The notes under the pieces were generated by a model that had not been told where the DNA came from, did no database searches, and was given only the letters and a program-made list of their open reading frames with translations. Both the position numbers and the translations under genes were made by a program. Below, one piece after another: positions 16,818 to 23,886 of a stretch of DNA of 64,000 nucleotides. Origin of the DNA: Acidobacteriaceae bacterium (GTDB lineage: Bacteria; Acidobacteriota; Terriglobia; Bryobacterales; Bryobacteraceae); contig JAFAYL010000020.1 in assembly GCA_019240405.1 (NCBI GenBank), forward strand, positions 62,001-126,000. Direction: 5' to 3'. Every line of letters begins with the position of its first letter. Within the stretch, counting starts at the first letter, position 1.

Positions 16818-17387
16818 TCAGTGCCCCGACCAGGGAAGCGCTTTCTTGGTCCAGATACTGTCGGGGTATTTCTGCTCGAGTTGCTGTGCTACCTTTCCTA
16901 GAATTGTATGGTCATTCGTACCTTTATAGTGGCTAACCGCAGCCCAATACATTGCCTCGGGTGCCGCGTCCGACTCAGGGTGATTCTGCACGATCGCGTT
17001 GTAGTCGCGCTCGGCGTCCGACCACTTCTTCTCCTTAAAGACAACACGTGCCAAACCCAATTCGAGCTGAGCTCGGAACTCCTCCTTCGGTAGATAGCCC
17101 TCGATGCGGTATCGCTCAGTGCCGTTTGAGTGGAGGATTAATACGGTTGGAGTCCACGATGCATCGAACCTGTGAAACCAGGCTGGATGTTCCTTGATGT
17201 GGGCCTCCACTGGACGGAAGCTCGCGTTGATGAATTTTGAGACTTCATCATCCGCGTAGGACTCGGCTTCCAGCCGAGCGCATGCGCCTCAAGCCGGAGC
17301 CGCGCTGAAATCGAGAAGCAGCGGCCGGCGCGAAGCTTTGGCTTCTTCAAGAGCCGAATCGACGTCTTTGCTCCATTGGACGGGCAT
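16818..17387 (-). CDS. Thioredoxin-fold selenoprotein (UxxC active site, in-frame TGA) with TPR-like tail
   Basis: 189 residues if the in-frame TGA at 17289-17291 is read as selenocysteine. The ATG at 17387 has AGAGG five bases upstream. The N-terminal part is a thioredoxin fold: a strand LLLDFSAAPA is followed by the TGA codon (position 33), then Gly-Ala-Cys36, giving a Sec-x-x-Cys motif where Trx proteins have CxxC. The cis-proline strand WTPTVLIL (Pro80) follows, and the reading frame is conserved in character on both sides of the TGA. A helical tail (about 110-180) has TPR-like pairs such as AERDYNAIVQNHPESDAAPEA. A perfect 7-bp hairpin with a GGA loop lies 11-27 bases after the TGA, where a bacterial SECIS belongs. 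Probably a thiol-disulfide or peroxide-reducing protein, cytoplasmic since no signal peptide is seen. The alternative is a nonsense mutation of a Cys codon. Confidence 0.82.
17262..17291 (-). promoter_or_regulatory. Selenocysteine UGA codon with bacterial SECIS-like hairpin
   Basis: The UGA codon occupies 17289-17291. Starting 11 nucleotides downstream, CUCGGCU (17278-17272) pairs perfectly with AGCCGAG (17268-17262) around the loop GGA (17271-17269), with a G-U pair able to extend the stem by one. The loop begins 18 nucleotides after UGA and has G in its first two positions. Both features match the published bacterial SECIS consensus recognised by SelB. The hairpin lies inside the coding frame, as bacterial elements do. 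Seen directly; its function is inferred. Confidence 0.78.
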
Positions 17388-17512
17388 AGAAACCTCTCGT
17401 TTATGGATTGTAAAACAACGGCTCGGCGAGTTGTGAAAGTGTTCTCAGGGTTTAATAGGCAAGCATTGAGCCGGCTGGGACCCACATGAACCAGAGAGCG
17501 ATCCCAAACTGA

Positions 17513-20182
17513 TTATTCTTCTCGGAGTGCAGTATTCGGATCAATTCGCATGGCCCGCATGGCCGGAATCAGAGATGCCACAGCCGCCATGGCGATGAGC
17601 ATCACAGTCATGGCCGAGAAGGTCAGCGGATCTAACGCAGTTGTGTTGTAGAGCATCGATTTGAGATATCGCGTGAGCGCCCAAGCACCGATGGTTCCGC
17701 CGATTGCGGAGGCGAGGGACCAACCCAAGCTCTCACCCAGCACAAGGCCGAGCACATGGCGGGTTCGCGCGCCCAATGCGATACGAATGCCGAGCTCGCG
17801 GGTGCGCTGCGTAATCAGATACGCCATCACCCCATAGACGCCGACCGCAGCGAGGAGCACAGCGATGGCGGCGAACATTCCTATGAGAAGCAAGTGGAAA
17901 CGTTGAGGCGCGAGAGAACCGGCCAGTTGTTCGCGCATGGTTCTTACATTGAAAACGGGTTCGTCACGGTCTACTGCGTAGATTTGGTTTTCGATAAGGC
18001 GTACGACAGCGGTTGGGTCCACAGTCGTTCTGACGAGCAGGCCCATCCGCGACATGAACGGATCCCCGCCTTGGCAGGTACAGCGGTATATCAATGGGTC
18101 TGATTCAGCGCCGAGCTCACTTCCCCTAATGTTCCCTACGACTCCGACAACGGTCCAGTGCATCCTACCAGTCGGCCCAATGAGAAGGTGTCCTAGGGGA
18201 TTTTCTCCCGGGAAAATCTTCTTTGCGAAAGCTTCATTCACAACAATGTTGCCGGGCGCTTTGGGCGTATCAGTTGGATCGAAAACGCGGCCGTTGAGAA
18301 GAGGGATACCAAGCGATTTGAAGAATTCCCCGCTCACAATAGTTACGTCTGACTGCGGCTGCTGGGCCACCGGAAGAGGCACGCGCCCGCTGACCTGAAA
18401 TTTTATTCCTCCGAAGCGGTCTTCGCCACTTACTGGTAAGTCTGTTGAAACGGCTGCGGAACGGATCTGAGGAAGCTGTTTGACCCGATCGAGGACCTCA
18501 TCATAGAAACGTACCTGATTTTCGGCTGTCGCATATCTGGAGCCGGTAAGGTTGAACCGAAGCGTCAGCAGATTGTCGGGGGAAAATCCAAGTTCGACGT
18601 GAGCAAGTCTGAGAAAGCTGCGGCCTAGCAGACCGGCCCCGATCAACAGAATAAGCGCGATCGCCAGCTCCGCCACTACTAGCAGGCGACGCACGCGTAC
18701 CGCTTTTCGGCTGGTGGTCTGGAGATGGCTGCCCGATTTTAAGGCTTCCTGGATGCTGATGCCTGCGGCACTTAGCGCCGGAGCTAGTCCGAACACCACA
18801 CCCGTGAAAACCGTAACGGCGAAGGTGAAGACAAGAGTTGGAACATCCAAAGTGAGGCGGGGATAATTTTGAAGCACCAGAGGTTTCCAGGCATTCAACC
18901 CCGCTACGGCAAGAGCTGCAATGAGAGTACCGAGTAAACCGCCTGGTAGCGCTAAGGCAATGCTTTCAGTGAGAACCTGCCTTACGATCCTGGCGCGTCC
19001 CGAACCGAGCGCGATGCGAACCGCCAGTTCCCGCGTTCGCGCGGTGGCGCGGGCAAGCAAGAGGTTGGCAAGATTCACGCAGGCGATCAACAGCACGAGC
19101 CCGACGGCTCCGCTGAGCACGAGCAGCGCCGGCTGTAGATCTCTTACCATGCGCCGCTGCAGCGGAGTTGCCAAAACTTTTATCCCATCGAGGAACCCCC
19201 CAGCCTTGAACTCTCTGGGGTACTCGCGATAGATCATCGTTGTGAGGCGGTTCAGATCGGTATCGAGCTGCTGCTGCGTCACATCGGGTTTGAGGCGCGC
19301 AACGATGCTTATGAGTCGCATGGGCTGGGTGATCATTCTGGCGCTTTCCACTGCTTCGTCCATGGGCAGCGGCCTCCAGATTTGGGTACGCTTCGGGTAA
19401 TCGAAACCTTGGGGCATAACGCCAATAACTGTGTTCGAGAGGCCGTCGAGGGTGATGGTTTTGCCCACCCAGGCCGGATCACTGCCCATGTGGCTGCGCC
19501 AGAACCTGTAGCTTAAGACCACAACGGCGGGAGCTTTTGTGCCCTGTTCAGTTGGAGCCAGATAGCGACCGATGAGCGGTTGCGTACCGAACACTTTGAA
19601 AAAAGATGGCGTTACTTGCGCGGCATCCAACTGCTCGGGTTTCTCGATGCCCGTCCAATTGATATTCAGATCATCGTAGGCGCCCATGTCCGCAAAAACT
19701 TTGTTGTTTTTGCACACGCTGTAGTAGTCAGCACCCACTGTAAACTCATTTTGATTTTTTCCCGCGCGCTCGCTGAGCCAGTACAGATGGTCGGATTCCG
19801 GATATGGGAGCGGACGCAGCATAACCGTATTGACCACGCTGAAAATGGTTGTATTCGCGGCGATGCAGACGGCTAGTGTCACCAACGCGATCAGCGCAAG
19901 CGACCGATCTCGCCGGAAGCCCCGAAGCGAGTAGCGTAAATCTTGGAAGAAATCCTCGACAAGGCTGACCCGCCGGGCATCCCGGCAATTCTCTTTCATC
20001 AGCTCGAAATTTCCGAAGTCTTGGCGAGCTTGACGCTCCGCTTGTTCCCGGCTCAAGCCTGCATTAAGATACTTACGCGTTTGCAGCGCAATGTGCGACT
20101 GAAGCTCGTCGTCAAGTTCTTCTTCCACTTGATGGGGGCGTCCGATTGCTTTTGCGCGGAGCAGGAGATCCTGGAAGTTCAT
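17513..20182 (-). CDS. ADOP-type MacB/FtsX permease with N-terminal prefix domain
   Basis: 889 residues. The N-terminal prefix domain (about 1-75), with LDDELQSHIALQTRKYL and ARQDFGNFELMKENCRDAR, is the permease-prefix type found on acidobacterial duplicated orphan permeases. It is followed by two MacB-periplasmic-core plus FtsX units: first DLRYSLRGFRRDRSLALIALVTLA, helix pairs near 375-470, then a second core from about 520 and final helices near 780-870 ending RIDPNTALREE. These proteins resemble MacB permeases but have no ATPase encoded next to them, and their substrate is unknown. It begins one base after the padR stop, with AAAGAGG inside padR serving as ribosome-binding site, so the two are co-translated. 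Confidence 0.9.
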   Translation of the reverse strand: MNFQDLLLRAKAIGRPHQVEEELDDELQSHIALQTRKYLNAGLSREQAERQARQDFGNFELMKENCRDARRVSLVEDFFQDLRYSLRGFRRDRSLALIALVTLAVCIAANTTIFSVVNTVMLRPLPYPESDHLYWLSERAGKNQNEFTVGADYYSVCKNNKVFADMGAYDDLNINWTGIEKPEQLDAAQVTPSFFKVFGTQPLIGRYLAPTEQGTKAPAVVVLSYRFWRSHMGSDPAWVGKTITLDGLSNTVIGVMPQGFDYPKRTQIWRPLPMDEAVESARMITQPMRLISIVARLKPDVTQQQLDTDLNRLTTMIYREYPREFKAGGFLDGIKVLATPLQRRMVRDLQPALLVLSGAVGLVLLIACVNLANLLLARATARTRELAVRIALGSGRARIVRQVLTESIALALPGGLLGTLIAALAVAGLNAWKPLVLQNYPRLTLDVPTLVFTFAVTVFTGVVFGLAPALSAAGISIQEALKSGSHLQTTSRKAVRVRRLLVVAELAIALILLIGAGLLGRSFLRLAHVELGFSPDNLLTLRFNLTGSRYATAENQVRFYDEVLDRVKQLPQIRSAAVSTDLPVSGEDRFGGIKFQVSGRVPLPVAQQPQSDVTIVSGEFFKSLGIPLLNGRVFDPTDTPKAPGNIVVNEAFAKKIFPGENPLGHLLIGPTGRMHWTVVGVVGNIRGSELGAESDPLIYRCTCQGGDPFMSRMGLLVRTTVDPTAVVRLIENQIYAVDRDEPVFNVRTMREQLAGSLAPQRFHLLLIGMFAAIAVLLAAVGVYGVMAYLITQRTRELGIRIALGARTRHVLGLVLGESLGWSLASAIGGTIGAWALTRYLKSMLYNTTALDPLTFSAMTVMLIAMAAVASLIPAMRAMRIDPNTALREE

Positions 20183-20183
20183 C

Positions 20184-20519
20184 TCAAGCCTCTTTAAGAA
20201 CGCGGCCGATTGCGCCGGTCAAGCGGATCCAATCGGTGGTTTCCGACTCTAACTGTTTTCGGCCCGGGGCGGTAAGGCGATAAAAACGCGCGCGGCGGCC
20301 CAACTCAGAGATACCCCATTCGGCTTTGATCCAGCCCTGGTGTTCGAGCCTGTGGAGCGCCGGGTAGAGCGAGCCTTGGTTGACTTGCAAAACGTCACCC
20401 GAGATCTGCTGAATTCGTTCCGATATGGCCCATCCGTGCATGGGGCTGTTTTGCAGAGTACGTAAAATGAGCAGATCGAGTGTGCCCTGGAGAAGATCGA
20501 GTCTAGATTGACGCTGCAT
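20184..20519 (-). CDS. PadR-family transcriptional regulator paired with an ADOP permease
   Basis: 111 residues, a winged-helix dimeric repressor of the PadR type. LLQGTLDLLILRTLQNSPMHG starts the recognition domain, VNQGSLYPALHRLEHQGWI is the signature helix-wing segment, and RRARFYRLTAPGRKQLE forms the wing and linker before the dimer helix. The gene is immediately upstream of, and translationally linked to, the ADOP permease at 17513-20182, a pairing common in Acidobacteriota. It probably represses its own operon. A perfect 10-bp palindrome lies directly before its start codon. Confidence 0.92.
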   Translation of the reverse strand: MQRQSRLDLLQGTLDLLILRTLQNSPMHGWAISERIQQISGDVLQVNQGSLYPALHRLEHQGWIKAEWGISELGRRARFYRLTAPGRKQLESETTDWIRLTGAIGRVLKEA

Positions 20520-20520
20520 A

Positions 20521-20530
20521 GTGTCGACAC
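20521..20530. promoter_or_regulatory. Palindromic candidate PadR operator
   Basis: GTGTCGACAC is a perfect 10-bp palindrome ending one base before the padR start codon region (ATG complement at 20517-20519). A dyad at this place could let the PadR dimer block its own transcription or translation start. The symmetry is seen; binding is inferred. Confidence 0.4.
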
Positions 20531-20600
20531 CCTACAATAACACGTTCGCTGTTTCAAAGCCATCAACACAGAGCGGGTTTCGACGCTGTCTGGCAGGATG

Positions 20601-20624
20601 TCGGAGCTTCTGCTTTAGCTCCGA
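20601..20624 (-). terminator. Hairpin downstream of the mazF-like gene
   Basis: TCGGAGCT (20601-20608) and AGCTCCGA (20617-20624) form a perfect 8-bp stem with an 8-base loop, 21 bases beyond the toxin stop codon. No T-run follows in the direction of transcription, so it may be a 3'-end-protecting or Rho-assisted structure rather than a classic terminator. Confidence 0.4.
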
Positions 20625-20644
20625 TTTGGCTTTTGGTGATCCAA

Positions 20645-21043
20645 CTAAATCTGGACGAGTCCTAAGCTGATTTGGATGGCTTTGTCCACCTTCCCCATTG
20701 TGGCCGCGTCAACAATGCCCAGACGCCGGATCAGGCGTTGCCGATCTATCGTCCGGATCTGGTCAAGGCGAATGGAGGAGCGCACCATCAACCCGTTGGC
20801 TCTGGTGGGGTCGAGGATAACTTCGACGGGATACGGGACAGGCGAGATCGCCGACGTAATAGCAGCGACAATGGTAAGTGGACTGTAGCGGTTACCAATA
20901 TCGTTTTGGACGATCAATGCAGGCCTGGTTTTTTTGATCTCGTGACCGATAGTCGGATCGAAAGAACAAACATAGATTTCGCCTCGGAGTAGTTGAATTA
21001 TTTTTTGCTTTTCGCTTTGCGGGCCACGCGAGACTTTTGCCAT
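20645..21043 (-). CDS. MazF/PemK-family toxin (endoribonuclease)
   Basis: 132 residues. The core LLRGEIYVCSFDPTIGHEIKKTRPALIVQNDIGN matches the MazF/PemK barrel: RGEIYV opens the fold and KTRPALIV includes the catalytic arginine region. SPLTIVAAITSA and ANGLMVRSSIRLDQIRTID follow. Such toxins cut mRNA when the antitoxin is lost. The ATG at 21043 lies inside the antitoxin gene (46-base overlap) with GAGGAAGAA just upstream, so toxin translation depends on the antitoxin message. The first 19 residues precede the fold and are variable. Confidence 0.9.
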   Translation of the reverse strand: MAKVSRGPQSEKQKIIQLLRGEIYVCSFDPTIGHEIKKTRPALIVQNDIGNRYSPLTIVAAITSAISPVPYPVEVILDPTRANGLMVRSSIRLDQIRTIDRQRLIRRLGIVDAATMGKVDKAIQISLGLVQI

Positions 21044-21267
21044 GCTTCTTCCTCAAGAGGAAACCACTCTGCAGCAATTCTTAGGCTTTCGTCCCAATTG
21101 GCTGTATACCCCGCTGCGAGCCGACTCCGCAGGTTCTCTCTGCCCTGTGTTTTCACGAAATGAATGACCGCAGCAGAGACGAAACGGCTTCGATCGCCTC
21201 TCGGGGCCACCCGATCGAGTACGGCTAGGGTCTCTTCCGGCAGCATGATATTGATGCGTTTGCTCAT
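20998..21267 (-). CDS. Ribbon-helix-helix antitoxin partner of the MazF-like toxin
   Basis: 89 residues. The N-terminal part KRINIMLPEETLAVLDRVAPRGDRSRFVSAAV has the strand-helix-helix pattern of MetJ/Arc-type (CopG-like) antitoxins: NIMLPEE is the DNA-contacting ribbon. The C-terminal tail (about 50-89) is charged and presumably wraps the toxin. Its 3' end overlaps the toxin start by 46 bases. A dimer of such proteins normally represses its own promoter; an inverted repeat, CACAC-5-GTGTG (21308-21322), lies about 40 bases upstream of the start. Confidence 0.82.
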   Translation of the reverse strand: MSKRINIMLPEETLAVLDRVAPRGDRSRFVSAAVIHFVKTQGRENLRSRLAAGYTANWDESLRIAAEWFPLEEEAWQKSRVARKAKSKK

Positions 21268-21307
21268 AGGAGTAGAAATAAGGTATCGTCTTTATATCGT
21301 TAGTTTA

Positions 21308-21322
21308 CACACTTTCCGTGTG
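21308..21322. promoter_or_regulatory. Inverted repeat upstream of the toxin-antitoxin operon
   Basis: CACAC and GTGTG arms with a 5-base spacer sit in the 93-base divergent gap between the antitoxin gene and an ADOP permease. An AT-rich, TATAAA-like stretch for the antitoxin direction lies between it and the start codon. Candidate operator for the antitoxin, or for the permease; short enough to be chance. Confidence 0.28.
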
Positions 21323-21360
21323 GATGTTAAATTCCGCGCTTTTAGCTCATTGTTCTAGGG

Positions 21361-23781
21361 GTGATGCTCATGATTGATGATCTGCGCTACGCGTGGCGCA
21401 TGGTGCTTAAATCGCCGCGGTTTACTCTGGCGGTAGTCGCGACGCTGGCGCTCACGGTTAGTTTGAGTACGACGGTGTTCAGCGTTCTCGATGCGGTGTT
21501 CATCCGGCCTTTGCCCTATAACCAAGCAGACCGGATTTTTTCGCTGAGAACTTATTCGCCCCAAAACTATACCCAGCCGGCGTCTTATCCGGAATATGTC
21601 GACTGGCGACGTGAAACGAAATCGTTTTCAGCGCTTGCCGCGTATAACAGTTACTCCAGTGTGAATTTTGAAAAGGGGGGAATGGCTGTCGCGCTGCCCG
21701 CAGTTTCGAGCTCAGATAATTTCTTCAATGTTTTTGGAGTAAAACCGATTCTCGGCCGCACGTTCGTCGCTGGAGAAGAGCTGCCCGGCCGCAATTTCGT
21801 CGTGGTCTTAAGTAATGAGGTCTGGCGGAGTTACTTTGGCGGGCGACCGGCCGCGCTGGGCGCAAAGGTAAAGCTGGATGGCATCTCCTATACGGTGATC
21901 GGCGTGATGCCACCGGGTTTCCGTTTTCCGATTAACCAAGTTAACGCCATTTACAGGCCGCTAAACATGACACCCATGCAGCGCACCGGCCGAGGCAATC
22001 ACTGGCTGCCGACCGTGGCGCGTCTGCGGCCCGGCATTAAGGCGCAAGCGGCTCAACAGGAGTTCAATCGCGTGCTCGATCAGCTCGGCCGCATTTATCC
22101 CGATACGAAAGGGCGCCGGGCGAAGCTCATCGATCTTCCTTCGTTCACGGTTGGCGATAGCGCTGCTGCACTGCGCCTGCTCCTCTATGCGGTTCTCGTG
22201 TTGCTTGCGATCGGCTGCGTCAACATTGCCGGCCTGCTGTTTGCGAGAGGAGCGCGCATTGAGCGTGAAATCGCGGTGCGCTCGGCGCTCGGAGCAAGCC
22301 GCGCGAGATTGTTACTCCAATTTATTGCCGAGACAGCACTTTTCGCAGTGGCGGGCGGAGTTGCCGGAATCGCGCTAGCGTTCGGTCTGTTGCGGGCTAC
22401 AAGCGTGCTGCTGGCTGCCGCGCTCCAACGCGGAACTGAGATACAGATCAATGTCACCGTACTGCTCGTATCGCTTGTGGTTGCGATTTTCGCGAGTGTT
22501 CTTGCGGGACTGGCTCCCGCTCTGCAAATGTCGGCGATATCCTCGAACTCGGTTCTTCGCTCAGGTGGCCGCGCCGGCGCTGACCGCGGGCAGCATCGCG
22601 TGCGCGCGGGGTTCGTAATTGCGCAGGTGGCACTGGCGCTGGTTCTGCTTGTCACAGCGGATCTTGTGTTCCGTACGCTGTCGGGCCTGCAGCACGCGGA
22701 TTTCGGATTCGATCCGGACCACATTTTGACCGCGGAGATCGACCTGTCTCCGGGGAGTTACGAACACAGAGCTGCTATCGCGAACTTCTACACTCCGATG
22801 CTGGAGCGTGTCCGAGCCCTTCCCGGCGTGAAGAGCGCCGGACTGATTCAAGTGGTTCCTATTCAGAACTGGGGTTGGAACAGCGACACTCATATTGCGG
22901 GCTATCCTCCGAATCCGCCGAATGAAGAGCGGCTCGCCGAGCTTCGATTCGTTACTCCCGGGTATTATGCGGCGTTTGGCGACCGCTTGATGCGCGGGAG
23001 ATTGCCGGATCCATCACGCGATACGCCCAACTCGCAGCGAATCGCGATAGTGAACGAGACGTTCGTCAAGAAATTCATTCATTCCGGCGATGATCCCGTC
23101 GGCAAGGTGATCGATAGCGATGACAAGGTGACGATAGTCGGGGTGGTGCGCGATATCCGGCAGAGCATCTATGAACCGCCACTTGCGGAGATGGACTGGC
23201 CTGTTTCGCAGATTCCGCGAGATTACGAATTGATGGTTGTGGGTTCCATGCACCTAGTACTCAAAACCGCAGGCAAGCCGGAAGCCGTTGTGCCAGATTT
23301 GCGCGCTATTTTTCATCAACTTGATCCGACGCTACCGTTTCGCGCGCCCGAAAGCATGAATCACGTGATCGCCCAGGCCCTCACGCTGGAGCGTCTGGAG
23401 AATTGGTTATTCGCTAGCTTTGCAGGCTTGGCTGTTTTGCTGTCGCTCGTCGGCTTGTATGGGCTGATCAGCCATGAAGTAGAAGCGTCGACTCGCGATA
23501 TCGGCGTGCGAATGGCACTTGGAGCGACGCCTTCCCGGATTTTCAGGATGGTGTACGGGCGGGTTGGCTTTATGCTGACGATCGGCCTGGCAGCGGGTCT
23601 CTTTGGAACTTGGATGCTGCGCGCTGTGATCCGCGCAGTGTTGACGTTGAATTGGCACCACGACGGCGCGGCGATCGCGAGCGTAGTTGCACTGTTCGCC
23701 CTGGTTGCTTTGCTATCGGCATTTGTTCCCGCGCGGCGGGCTGCCTCAGTTGAGCCGATGGAGAGCTTGCGAACGGAGTGA
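21361..23781 (+). CDS. ADOP-type MacB/FtsX permease (first of a tandem pair)
   Basis: About 803-806 residues. The likely start is the ATG at 21370 (MIDDLRYAWRMVLKSPRFT), with AGGGG eight bases upstream; GTG at 21361 and ATG at 21364 are also in frame. It lacks the N-terminal prefix domain of the 17513-20182 protein. Two MacB-core/FtsX units follow: helix 1 near 20-40, a periplasmic domain with TYSPQNYTQPASYPEYVDW, helices near 265-385, then a second half ending with three helices (about 680-790) and VPARRAASVEPMESLRTE. No ATPase gene is nearby. It is followed after 105 bases by another ADOP permease in the same direction. Confidence 0.9.
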   Translation: MMLMIDDLRYAWRMVLKSPRFTLAVVATLALTVSLSTTVFSVLDAVFIRPLPYNQADRIFSLRTYSPQNYTQPASYPEYVDWRRETKSFSALAAYNSYSSVNFEKGGMAVALPAVSSSDNFFNVFGVKPILGRTFVAGEELPGRNFVVVLSNEVWRSYFGGRPAALGAKVKLDGISYTVIGVMPPGFRFPINQVNAIYRPLNMTPMQRTGRGNHWLPTVARLRPGIKAQAAQQEFNRVLDQLGRIYPDTKGRRAKLIDLPSFTVGDSAAALRLLLYAVLVLLAIGCVNIAGLLFARGARIEREIAVRSALGASRARLLLQFIAETALFAVAGGVAGIALAFGLLRATSVLLAAALQRGTEIQINVTVLLVSLVVAIFASVLAGLAPALQMSAISSNSVLRSGGRAGADRGQHRVRAGFVIAQVALALVLLVTADLVFRTLSGLQHADFGFDPDHILTAEIDLSPGSYEHRAAIANFYTPMLERVRALPGVKSAGLIQVVPIQNWGWNSDTHIAGYPPNPPNEERLAELRFVTPGYYAAFGDRLMRGRLPDPSRDTPNSQRIAIVNETFVKKFIHSGDDPVGKVIDSDDKVTIVGVVRDIRQSIYEPPLAEMDWPVSQIPRDYELMVVGSMHLVLKTAGKPEAVVPDLRAIFHQLDPTLPFRAPESMNHVIAQALTLERLENWLFASFAGLAVLLSLVGLYGLISHEVEASTRDIGVRMALGATPSRIFRMVYGRVGFMLTIGLAAGLFGTWMLRAVIRAVLTLNWHHDGAAIASVVALFALVALLSAFVPARRAASVEPMESLRTE

Positions 23782-23886
23782 GCTCGGAACCCAAGGGAAT
23801 GGTTTCGCCTCTGAACCAGTAGGGCGCCCAGATCAAACCTGAAGCCGGAAGCGATGCATGTCACGCGACAAGCATGAAAGACTGAA

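Noticed and set aside
17138-17485. A minus-strand open frame overlapping the thioredoxin-fold gene, suggesting a frameshift
   Set aside because: The real frame is continuous apart from one TGA; this other frame gives Arg/Ser-rich nonsense, so selenocysteine readthrough explains the locus better than a frameshift.
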